From Halorubrum lipolyticum DSM 21995 (lineage in GTDB: Archaea; Halobacteriota; Halobacteria; Halobacteriales; Haloferacaceae): a DNA stretch of 64,000 nt. The translations under genes were made by a program, and so were the position numbers. The notes beneath the pieces were generated by a model that was not told where the DNA came from, made no database searches, and saw nothing but the letters and a program-made list of their open reading frames with translations. Shown here piece by piece: positions 1 to 7,053 of the stretch; the stretch's first letter is position 1, and every line of letters starts with the position of its first letter. The stretch is taken from assembly GCF_000337375.1 (NCBI RefSeq), contig NZ_AOJG01000025.1, positions 56,166 through 120,165 on the forward strand, written 5' to 3'.

Positions 1-15
1 CCCTCGCGCCATCAG

Positions 16-34
16 AGATGTGTATAAGAGACAG
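16..34 (+). other. Nextera transposon mosaic-end adapter (artefact)
   Basis: The 19 bases are exactly the Tn5/Nextera mosaic end AGATGTGTATAAGAGACAG. It sits at the extreme contig edge, and everything up to base 34 should be treated as library adapter, not genome. Translation across it yields the spurious N-terminal peptide MCIRDR on the plus strand and a C-terminal VSYTHL on the minus strand, both well-known adapter signatures in databases. Confidence 0.97.
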
Positions 35-35
35 G

Positions 36-410
36 ATCTGGAGCATCGACGACGACGCCGAGCGGCAGACCGCGCGACGCGAGTCGCAGACGGCCGACTA
101 CTTCCTCGGCGGCATTAACGCGATCGCGCGGACGGGAGAACTGGTCGCCGCCGACCTGTCCGGCAGCCGCGTCGGGGCGTACCCGTTCGCCGCCGGCAAC
201 GTGGTCATCGTCACGGGCACGAACAAGATCGTTCCCACCCTCGACGACGCGCTCGACCGGCTGGAGTCGGTCGCGTACCCGCTCGAGAACGAGCGCGCGC
301 AGGAGGCGTACGGCGTCGAGTCGTCGATCGCCAAGCAGCTCATCTACCGCCGCGAGACCGAGGAGGGCCGGACGACGGTCGTCCTCGTGCGCGAGCAGCT
401 CGGGTACTGA
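36..410 (+). CDS. LUD-domain (lactate utilisation-type) protein, 5' truncated
   Basis: This is the C-terminal ~124 residues of a LUD-domain protein (LutB/LutC superfamily, PF02589). Visible family features are ADYFLGGINAIARTGELV, then SGSRVGA, then VVIVTGTNKIVPTLDDAL and a C-terminal stretch with NERAQEAYG. That is the usual order in single-domain lactate utilisation proteins of about 200 residues, so roughly the first 80 residues are missing. They are lost because the contig begins here, directly after a sequencing adapter. Any start codon proposed inside the first 34 bases is artefactual. Unlike many bacterial relatives, the tail lacks an obvious cysteine-rich motif. The lactate cluster at 4.1-8.8 kb is separate, so this is a second LUD gene of unknown substrate. 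Confidence 0.8.
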   Translation: MWSIDDDAERQTARRESQTADYFLGGINAIARTGELVAADLSGSRVGAYPFAAGNVVIVTGTNKIVPTLDDALDRLESVAYPLENERAQEAYGVESSIAKQLIYRRETEEGRTTVVLVREQLGY

Positions 411-685
411 CCACGGAAGACGCCTCGGCGTCGAAGCGGCGAGGCGGCACGCGTTCTTTCCCCCCAGTTTTCGCGTCCGTGAGCGGCGGCGCTGATCGCG
501 GTGGCGAGCCGGGAGGGACCCACGCGAACGACGCGAGCGTGGGTCAGTCGCACCCAGTGGGTGCGACGGGATTCGAACCTCACTCGCACGATCGCCTCGC
601 TCCGCTCGGCGCTGCGTGCTCCCTGGTTCGAATCCCTCCCGACCGGTTCCCTCACCGCCTCGCTGTCGCTCGGCGGTTCGGTGCA
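411..685. other. tRNA trailer region with hairpins and tRNA-like fragments
   Basis: No gene is seen here. The stretch holds two perfect hairpins: ACCCACGC (518-525) with GCGTGGGT (537-544), and GTCGCACCC (547-555) with GGGTGCGAC (559-567) around a 3-nt loop. It also holds pieces resembling a tRNA T-arm: a direct-orientation fragment at 567-579 and an inverted 16-nt copy at 625-640 of the tRNA-Lys segment 692-707. Because tRNA-Lys is on the minus strand, this is its 3' trailer. It may be scarring from past integrations at the tRNA, or a processing/termination region. Confidence 0.6.
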
Positions 686-759
686 CGGGCCGGGAGGGAT
701 TCGAACCCCCGACCGTCCGGTTAAAAGCCGGACGCTCTCCCTAACTGAGCTACCGGCCC
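686..759 (-). tRNA. tRNA-Lys (anticodon TTT)
   Basis: On the minus strand the gene runs from 759 to 686. The acceptor stem is GGGCCGG/CCGGCCC with discriminator G at 686, the D-arm contains TAGCTCAGTTAGGGAGAGC, and the anticodon stem CCGGC/GCCGG encloses a loop reading TTT. The T-arm carries GGGGGTTCGAATCCCTC. CCA is not encoded, as usual in haloarchaea, and no intron is visible. Confidence 0.95.
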
Positions 760-870
760 AGACACGAATCCGTAGGAAGAGACCACGGATAAACGTTTAG
801 AAACCGCGTGCGGCGAGGGGATCGCCCGCCGACCCGAAACGGTTTCTCGAGGCGCGCCGTCGCCGACCGC

Positions 871-2208
871 ATGGACTTCGACATGCGCGCGTTCGCCGCC
901 GACTGCTGCCGGTTCGCCTCGACGGCCGGCGAGGAGGCGGCCGCCGCCGAGTTCGTCGAGCGCGAACTCGACGCGCTGGGGTTCGAGACGTACGCGTGGG
1001 ACGCCGATCCGGATCTCCTCGCCGACCACCCTTCCTTCCCGGGCGACCTCGACGAGTCGGACGTGGCGGGCCGGCGGAGCGTCGCCGGCGTGCTCGCGCT
1101 CGGCGGCGCCGACGGAGATCCGAGCCGGGACGCCCCCGCGGTCGTCTTAAACGGTCACATCGACGTAGTGCCGGCCGAGCCCGCCGAGTGGTCGAGCGAC
1201 CCGTTCGAGCCGGTGTGGGGAGAAGCGTGGGAGGGGGCGGGTGACGAGAGCGGGGAAAACGCCGGCGAGACCCTCACCGCCCGCGGCGCCGCGGACATGA
1301 AGTCGGGGGTCGCGGCGTGCGTCGGCGCGGCGCTCGACGTGCGAGCGGCGGTCGCCGCCGGCGCGGTCGACCTCCCGGACGCGGGGCTCCGCGTCGTCGT
1401 CGAGGCGGTCGCCGGCGAGGAGGACGGCGGGTACGGCGCCGCGACCGCGGCGCTCGCGAACCCCTACCCCTTCGAGCGCGACGCCGCGATCGTCGCGGAG
1501 CCGACGGAGCTTCGCCCCGTGGTCGCCTGCGAGGGGTCGCTGATGGCGCGGCTGGAGCTGACCGGAAGAAGCGCCCACGCCGCCACGCGCTGGCGCGGCG
1601 AGGACGTGCTGCCGCGGTTCGAGGCGGTCCGGGAGGCGTTCGCGGAGTTAGAGACGGAGCGCGGCGAGGCGGTGAGGCACCCCTTATATACGGCGTTCCC
1701 GGTGCCGTGGCCGGTGGTGTGCGGGACGGTCGAGGCGGGCTCGTGGGCGTCGACGGTGCCGGCGACGCTGACCGCCGAGTTCCGGATCGGCGTGGCGCCC
1801 GGCGAGACGGTCGACGAGGTGGGGGCGGCGTTCCGCGCGCGGCTTGCCGAGGTGGTCGCCGAGGACGAGTGGCTGCGCGAGCACCCGCCGACGTTCGAGC
1901 GGTTCTCGGTGCAGTTCGAGCCCGCGGAGGTCGCCGTCGACGAGCCGATCGTCGAGGCGGCGCGGGCGGGGCTGGTCGACGCCGGGCTCCCGGACGCGGA
2001 GCCGACGGGCGCGACGTACGGCGCCGACTCGCGGCATTACGTCGCGGCGGGGATCCCGACGGTGCTGCTGGGTCCCGGGAGCATCACCGAGGCGCACTAC
2101 CCGGACGAGACGATCGCGTGGGAGGAGGTCGAGCGCGGGCGAGAGGCGATCGCGGCGGCGGTCGGCCGGTTCGCGGAGAGCTACTCCGCGTCCGACTCGG
2201 CGAAGTAG
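871..2208 (+). CDS. M20-family metallopeptidase (ArgE/DapE/ACY1-like)
   Basis: This is a cytoplasmic zinc-dependent amidohydrolase or peptidase of 445 residues, the usual M20 length. Metal and catalytic motifs are in order: HID at residues 96-98, the bridging aspartate in GAADMKSG at D142, the EED at 183-185 giving the catalytic base and next ligand, and the late histidine in EAHYPDE at H409. The ATG at 871 was chosen because the upstream extension to 808 is arginine-rich and not family-like. A 27-residue insertion with GDESGENAGE lies between the HID and GAADMKSG motifs. The 3' end overlaps the convergent gene at 2181-2849 by 28 nt. Substrate (acetylornithine, succinyl-diaminopimelate or another N-acyl amino acid) cannot be set from sequence, and no arginine or lysine genes adjoin it. 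Confidence 0.9.
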   Translation: MDFDMRAFAADCCRFASTAGEEAAAAEFVERELDALGFETYAWDADPDLLADHPSFPGDLDESDVAGRRSVAGVLALGGADGDPSRDAPAVVLNGHIDVVPAEPAEWSSDPFEPVWGEAWEGAGDESGENAGETLTARGAADMKSGVAACVGAALDVRAAVAAGAVDLPDAGLRVVVEAVAGEEDGGYGAATAALANPYPFERDAAIVAEPTELRPVVACEGSLMARLELTGRSAHAATRWRGEDVLPRFEAVREAFAELETERGEAVRHPLYTAFPVPWPVVCGTVEAGSWASTVPATLTAEFRIGVAPGETVDEVGAAFRARLAEVVAEDEWLREHPPTFERFSVQFEPAEVAVDEPIVEAARAGLVDAGLPDAEPTGATYGADSRHYVAAGIPTVLLGPGSITEAHYPDETIAWEEVERGREAIAAAVGRFAESYSASDSAK

Positions 2209-2849
2209 TCGTCGAGCGCCTCCGCGACGAGGGCGCCCGGCTCGACGTTCCGGTTCGAGGCGCGGCGCCTGAGCTCCACGTAGGCGTCGAGCGGGAGCCG
2301 GATCCCGACGTGACCGAGCTCGACGCCCGCCTCGCGGACCGCGGTCTCGACGTCGCTCCCGTCGTTGACGGCGGAGGCGATCGAGCGCACCTCCCGGACC
2401 GTGAGGTCGCCGTCGATGGTCGCCCACGCCAGCAGGTAGCGGTCGGTCCCTCCGAGCCGCGCGACGTGTTTCGCCGCGCTCGGCGCGATCCGCCCGCTCG
2501 CGACCTGTCTGCGGATCGCCTGCGGGAGGTCGTGGACGCGGGCCCACTTGCGGATGAACGCCACCGAGACGCCGTCGCCGGCGCGTTCGGCGGCCGCCTT
2601 GTACGAGCCGACGCCGCGGACGAGCGCGGCGCAGGCGGCCGCTCCGCGGAGCATCAGCACGTGGTCTTCGTCGCCGACGTCGCCGGCCGCGAAGCGGGCG
2701 ACCGTCTCGGCCGCCTCGGCGACGCTGTCCGGATCGTCGGGGTCGAACCCGACCGCCTCGGCGGCGCGCTCGCCCGTCACCGCCGGATCCGACCGGACGA
2801 CGGGCTCGCCGACGGGAGAGCGTCTGTCCGCGGGTGACTCCTCGTTCAT
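2181..2849 (-). CDS. Haloarchaeal conserved protein with ParB-like helix-turn-helix
   Basis: A 222-residue acidic protein that I do not recognise as a named enzyme. The middle third looks like the DNA-binding helical domain of ParB/KorB proteins: GSYKAAAERAG, then VSVAFIRKWARVHDLPQAIRRQVASG followed by RIAPSAAKHVARLG. This matches the usual spacing of a ParB HTH plus an 'is it in the plasmid core' helix. The C-terminal ~50 residues (GIRLPLDAYVELRRRASNRN) resemble a ribbon-helix-helix or membership in a haloarchaeal DUF. There is no ParA partner beside it, although a MinD-like gene lies ~12 kb away. It overlaps the M20 gene tail-to-tail. A regulatory or nucleoid role is only inferred. Confidence 0.75.
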   Translation of the reverse strand: MNEESPADRRSPVGEPVVRSDPAVTGERAAEAVGFDPDDPDSVAEAAETVARFAAGDVGDEDHVLMLRGAAACAALVRGVGSYKAAAERAGDGVSVAFIRKWARVHDLPQAIRRQVASGRIAPSAAKHVARLGGTDRYLLAWATIDGDLTVREVRSIASAVNDGSDVETAVREAGVELGHVGIRLPLDAYVELRRRASNRNVEPGALVAEALDDYFAESDAE

Positions 2850-3012
2850 ACCCTACCTCACCGGGTGCGCGCACATAAGCGGCCGGCACCGGGGCAGGTT
2901 TCGCTGCCGACGACGACGGCCGGAGCGCCGGATCCGCAGCGCTTCGAGACGGCGAACCGGCGCGTACGGCCGACGCGGAGGGGTTTTTACCGGCCGACCG
3001 AGACCTCACGGC

Positions 3013-4134
3013 ATGGACGAACGCGTACGCGAGCACGCGGAGGTGCTCGTCGACTGGAGCGCGCGGGTCGAGGACGGCGACGACGTGGTCGTGAGCGTCG
3101 CCGAGGACGCCCACGAGCTGGGCGTCGCGGTCGCCGAGGCGCTCGGCGAGCGGGGCGCGAACGCCACGACGCTGTACGGATCGGCGGAGCTCTCGCGAGC
3201 GTATTTAAAGGGGAGCGAGCGGGGCGAGCGCGACTTCGACGACGAGCAGGCCGTCGACCGCGCGATCTTCGAGGCCGCGGACGCCTACCTCCGGATCGGC
3301 GGCGGGCGCAACACCACCGCGACCGCGGACGTGTCGAGCGAGACGCGGCAGGCGTACGCGAAGGCGAGAGCGGACGTGCGCGAGGCGCGGATGGACACCG
3401 ACTGGGTGTCGACGGTCCACCCCACGCGCTCGCTCGCCCAGCAGGCCGGGATGGCCTACGAGGAGTACCAGGACTTCGTCTACGACGCCGTGTGCCGCGA
3501 CTGGGAGGCGCTCGCCGACGAGATGGCGGCGATGAAAGACGCCCTCGACGCCGGCGAGGAGGTCCGGATCGTCACCGAGCGCGACGACGCCCCCGACACC
3601 GACGTCTCGATGTCGATCGCGGGCCGGACCGCGGTCAACTCGGCCGCCTCCGTGGCGTACGACTCCCACAACCTCCCGAGCGGCGAGGTGTTCACCGCCC
3701 CTTACGACACCGAGGGAGAGGCGTTCTTCGACGTACCGATGACGATCGACGCGACCCGCGTCCGGGACGTGCACCTCGTCTTCGAGGACGGCGAGGTCGT
3801 CGACTTCTCGGCCGGCGCCGGCGAGGACGCGCTCGCGAGCGTGCTCGACACCGACCCCGGCGCCCGGCGGCTCGGCGAACTGGGTATCGGGATGAACCGC
3901 GGTATCGACCGGTTCACGGACTCGATCCTCTTCGACGAGAAGATGGGCGACACGGTCCACCTCGCGGTGGGACGCGCCTACGACGCCTGCCTGCCCGACG
4001 GCGAGTCCGGCAACGACAGCGCGGTCCACGTCGACATGATCAGCGACGTGAGCGAGGACTCGCGGCTGGAGATCGACGGCGAAGTCGTCCAGCGGAACGG
4101 CACGTTCCGGTGGGAAGACGGGTTCGAGGACTGA
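3013..4134 (+). CDS. M29-family aminopeptidase
   Basis: A 373-residue metal-dependent aminopeptidase of the AmpS/PepS/T type (MEROPS M29), typical in length. Family landmarks are the N-terminal VSVAEDAHELGVAVAEAL Rossmann-like segment, HPTRSLAQQAGM, the catalytic NLPSGEVFTAP with E225, and the C-terminal AVHVDMI with H339 and D341 as metal ligands. The ATG at 3013 lies about 22-30 nt after a TATA-like GTTTTTACC (2983-2991), giving a short or nearly leaderless mRNA. It is convergent with the lutBA fusion gene. The likely role is cytoplasmic turnover of short peptides. The protein is strongly acidic like its neighbours. Confidence 0.9.
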   Translation: MDERVREHAEVLVDWSARVEDGDDVVVSVAEDAHELGVAVAEALGERGANATTLYGSAELSRAYLKGSERGERDFDDEQAVDRAIFEAADAYLRIGGGRNTTATADVSSETRQAYAKARADVREARMDTDWVSTVHPTRSLAQQAGMAYEEYQDFVYDAVCRDWEALADEMAAMKDALDAGEEVRIVTERDDAPDTDVSMSIAGRTAVNSAASVAYDSHNLPSGEVFTAPYDTEGEAFFDVPMTIDATRVRDVHLVFEDGEVVDFSAGAGEDALASVLDTDPGARRLGELGIGMNRGIDRFTDSILFDEKMGDTVHLAVGRAYDACLPDGESGNDSAVHVDMISDVSEDSRLEIDGEVVQRNGTFRWEDGFED

Positions 4135-4149
4135 TCGAGAGGGCGTCGG

Positions 4150-6360
4150 CTACCGCCCGTCGAGCAGCCGCACCGGGTGCGCGGGTCGGCGCGTGAGCAG
4201 CGCGTCGAGCTGTTCGAGACACGACGTGCCGCTGGCGACGACGGTTCGGTCCGCGGTGTCGTCCGTCGTGAACTGGTCGACGAGCGACTCGCCGACGTCC
4301 ACGCTGAGCTCGTAGTACTCGGACTTGTAGCCGAAGCTGCCGGCCATCCCGCAACACTCCACGTCGGAGGTCGTCACGTCGAAGCCGGCGTCTTCGAGGA
4401 CGGCCGTCGTGTACGGCTCTAGGTCGAGCGTGCGCTGCTGACAGTGGCTGTGGTAGGCGACGCGCTCGCCGTCGCCGTCCGGGAGCGCGTCGACGTCCGC
4501 GCCGTTCTCCAACAGCCCGTAGACGTACTCCATGATCTCGTAGCTGTGCCCGTCCAGCGCCTCGTAGCTGTCCTCCTCGAGGAGCCGCTCGTACTCCCGG
4601 TTGAACATCGCGAGGTCCGAGGGCTCGATGACGACGACGTCGCGGCCGGCGGCGACGGCGGGCGCGAGCGCGTCGTAGACTGCCTCGGCGTTCGACTGCG
4701 CGGTCGCCACCATCCCCTGCGAGAGCGGCGCGCGACCGCTCTCGCCGGCGGCCGGGATGTCGACGCGAACGTCGAGCGCTTCGAGGACGCGGACGGCGGC
4801 CTTCCCGCGCTCGGTGCGCACGTAGTTCGTGTACGCGTCCGGGTAGAGCGCGACCCGCCGGCGCGCCTCGTCGGGGCCCACGCGCGGCCCGCGCGCTTCG
4901 AACCAGTCGACGAGAGATTCGCGCTCGAACCGCGGGAGCTCGCGGCGGCTGTCGACGCCGAGGGTCCGCTCCATCAGCGAGCGGGCCGGACCGGCCTGCG
5001 CGACCCAGTTCGAGAGGGGCGCGAACGCCGATCCGAGCTTCGCCAGCGTGTCGAAGTTCCCGAACAGGCGTTTCTGCGGGTCGACGCCGCCGGGCTCTTC
5101 GTCGGGGGTGAGCCCCTCGACGAGGAAGTCGAGGTCGCCGTCCTTCCCGCGGTTGATGCGGTCGCGGACGACGGTGTTGATCCACGGGATGTCGATCTTC
5201 ACCGGACACTGGTTCACACACCGGCTACACCCCGTACAGAGGTCGTTGAACTCGGCGGCGCTGTCCTCCCCGTGGACGCCCGCCTCCCAGCCGGTGGCGA
5301 TGCCGCCGGAGTACGTCTCGCCGCCGAAGGCGTGCCCGCCGACGTGCTGGAAGTTCGCACAGGAGTTCGCGCACGCCGAACACCGGATGCAGTACAGGGT
5401 CTCCCGGAGCTGGTCGTCCTCGCGCATCTCCATGCGGCCGTTGTCGATGAGCACGAGGTGGAAGTCGCGGTCGTCGCCGGGACCGAGTTCCCGGTCGTCG
5501 CCGGGACCGCCCTCATCGCCCCCGCCGAAGGTCGGCGAGTCGCCGGGCGGCGTGAAAAGCGAGACGTAAGAGGTGATGTCCTGTCCGGTCCCCGACCGCC
5601 CGATGAGCTCCACGAACGGCTGGAGGTCCTCGACGCTCGGGACGACCTTCTCGACGCCGGCGACCGCGACGTGGGTGTCGGTCGCCTGCACGCATTTGCG
5701 GGCGTTGCCCTCGCTCGTGACTAAGGCGAGCGTGCCGGTGTCGGCCGTGACGAAGTTCGCGCCCGTCATCCCGACCTCGGCGTCGAGGATCTTCTCGCCG
5801 AGGTACTCGCGGGCGAACCGCGTCAGCTCCTCGGCGGTTTCGAGCGGCTCCTCCGGCTCGAACACCTCGTTGAACAGGGCCGCGATCTCCTCGCGGGACT
5901 TGTGGATCGCCGGGGCGACGATGTGCGAGGGCGCCTCGTCGGCGATCTGCAGGACGAACTCGGCGAGGTCGGTCTCCCAGACGTTCGCGCCGCTGGCTTC
6001 GAGGGCGTCGTTCACCTCGATCTCCTCGCTGGTCATCGACTTCGATTTCACCGCGTTCCGGCCGTCGACGACCTCCGTGATGTATCGGTTCGCGTCGGCC
6101 GCGTCGTCGGCGACGTACACGGTACCGCCGTTGTCCTCGATCGCCTCGGTGACCTCGTCGACGAGCTCGGGAAGGCGCTCGATGGCGTCCTCCTTGATGG
6201 CGCGGGCCTCGTCTTTGAGAGCCTCGTAGTCGTCGAGGTCCGCGGTGGACTCGTACCGTCCCTCGTTGAACACCCGGGTGTTCTCGTGGACGCTGTCGCC
6301 CTCGGTGTCGAGGAGGTGGCGGATGTGTTCGGCCTTCCGCCGACGGTTGTCGGCGCTCAT
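4150..6360 (-). CDS. Lactate oxidation iron-sulfur protein, LutB-LutA fusion
   Basis: A 736-residue protein that joins two parts usually encoded separately. Residues ~60-290 are a LUD domain. C324/C327/C330/C334 and C375/C378/C381/C385 bind two 4Fe-4S clusters in the manner of LutB. The last ~250 residues carry two cysteine-rich CCG-type motifs (SHCQQRT and VECCGMAG) typical of LutA/GlpC/HdrB proteins. In bacteria LutA, LutB and LutC together oxidise L-lactate to pyruvate, passing electrons to the membrane. The start ATG at 6360 directly abuts the TAG stop of the upstream lutC-like gene, so they are co-transcribed. A low-complexity insert of acidic glycines (about residues 280-298) separates the LUD and ferredoxin parts. 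The divergent lactate permease supports the role. Confidence 0.9.
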   Translation of the reverse strand: MSADNRRRKAEHIRHLLDTEGDSVHENTRVFNEGRYESTADLDDYEALKDEARAIKEDAIERLPELVDEVTEAIEDNGGTVYVADDAADANRYITEVVDGRNAVKSKSMTSEEIEVNDALEASGANVWETDLAEFVLQIADEAPSHIVAPAIHKSREEIAALFNEVFEPEEPLETAEELTRFAREYLGEKILDAEVGMTGANFVTADTGTLALVTSEGNARKCVQATDTHVAVAGVEKVVPSVEDLQPFVELIGRSGTGQDITSYVSLFTPPGDSPTFGGGDEGGPGDDRELGPGDDRDFHLVLIDNGRMEMREDDQLRETLYCIRCSACANSCANFQHVGGHAFGGETYSGGIATGWEAGVHGEDSAAEFNDLCTGCSRCVNQCPVKIDIPWINTVVRDRINRGKDGDLDFLVEGLTPDEEPGGVDPQKRLFGNFDTLAKLGSAFAPLSNWVAQAGPARSLMERTLGVDSRRELPRFERESLVDWFEARGPRVGPDEARRRVALYPDAYTNYVRTERGKAAVRVLEALDVRVDIPAAGESGRAPLSQGMVATAQSNAEAVYDALAPAVAAGRDVVVIEPSDLAMFNREYERLLEEDSYEALDGHSYEIMEYVYGLLENGADVDALPDGDGERVAYHSHCQQRTLDLEPYTTAVLEDAGFDVTTSDVECCGMAGSFGYKSEYYELSVDVGESLVDQFTTDDTADRTVVASGTSCLEQLDALLTRRPAHPVRLLDGR

Positions 6361-6867
6361 CTACGCGTCCTCCAGGAGAACGACGGTGACGTCTATCGGC
6401 CCGTGCGCCCCCTTCACGAGCGCGCCCATGTCCGCGGTGGCGCTCGGTCCGGTCGCGACGATTGCCTGCCCGGTGCCGCCGCGGATGTCCTCGGCGAGGC
6501 GGTCGAACGTCGCGTCCATGTCCGGCAGGACGTCGCTGGCGGCGATGACGGCGACGTGTTCGTCGGCGTAGAGGCTCACCGGCTCCTCGCCGTCGGCCCC
6601 GCCCTGAATGACCACGGAGCCGTAGTCGGCGATGCCGTATCCGGCGGCGGTGACGCCGGTCGCCGCGGCTTCGAGCTCCGCCACCGTCGGGTCCGTCTCC
6701 ACGGCGTCCGGCAGCGAGACGTTCTCGAACGGGAGCGGCGCGCCGACCGCCGGAGCGTCGAGGAGCGGGGCAAGCGCCGACTCGAACCGGTCGGCGGTCG
6801 TCCGGACGAGGTCGACGTCGATCTCGTCGAGGGACGACTCGAAGGTCGCGATTGGCTCGGCTGACAT
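6361..6867 (-). CDS. LUD-domain protein, LutC-like lactate utilisation subunit
   Basis: A 168-residue LUD-domain protein equivalent to LutC. It shows the expected core: GYGIADYGSVVIQGGADGEEPVSLYADEHVAVI, then PDMDATFDRLAEDI and GGTGQAIVATGPSATADMG. The chosen ATG at 6867 begins MSAEPIATFESS. A longer reading frame to 6912 would run through the palindromic promoter region and has no family support. It is first in a two-gene operon with the LutB-LutA fusion (TAG immediately followed by ATG) and is divergent from the lactate permease. The family transfers electrons during lactate oxidation, and the exact role of LutC is not settled. Confidence 0.88.
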   Translation of the reverse strand: MSAEPIATFESSLDEIDVDLVRTTADRFESALAPLLDAPAVGAPLPFENVSLPDAVETDPTVAELEAAATGVTAAGYGIADYGSVVIQGGADGEEPVSLYADEHVAVIAASDVLPDMDATFDRLAEDIRGGTGQAIVATGPSATADMGALVKGAHGPIDVTVVLLEDA

Positions 6868-6906
6868 AAACGGACGTTTATGAAACAGCCTAATGGGTGT
6901 TTCCCT

Positions 6907-6918
6907 CAACACGTGTTG
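6907..6918. promoter_or_regulatory. Palindromic candidate operator between lutC and lactate permease
   Basis: CAACACGTGTTG is a perfect 12-bp palindrome located 40-51 bp upstream of the lutC-like start and ~136 bp upstream of the permease start. A second, smaller inverted repeat AAACG-GA-CGTTT lies at 6868-6879 right at the lutC start. The position in a shared divergent promoter region suggests binding of a dimeric regulator of lactate use. Confidence 0.5.
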
Positions 6919-6926
6919 GTGATCGT

Positions 6927-6939
6927 ATACATAATGTAT
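6927..6939. promoter_or_regulatory. AT-rich palindrome in the lut/permease divergent promoter
   Basis: ATACATAATGTAT is a palindrome with one central base, in the AT-rich 6868-7053 spacer. It may be a second operator or part of overlapping TATA elements. A further TATA-like ATTACATATACC occurs at about 7003-7014, ~45 nt before the permease ATG. Confidence 0.4.
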
Positions 6940-7053
6940 TTTTATTATCGAATCTGCGTCCCGTACGGCGATGTTTGGCAGTTGATATCATTCAAAAAGA
7001 AAATTACATATACCTCGTTGTTAGACGACGAAATACGGTCGAGAACTCCAATC

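Noticed and set aside
12-686. 224-codon minus-strand ORF across the contig start
   Set aside because: It ends in adapter-derived residues and runs antisense to the LUD gene and through a tRNA trailer.
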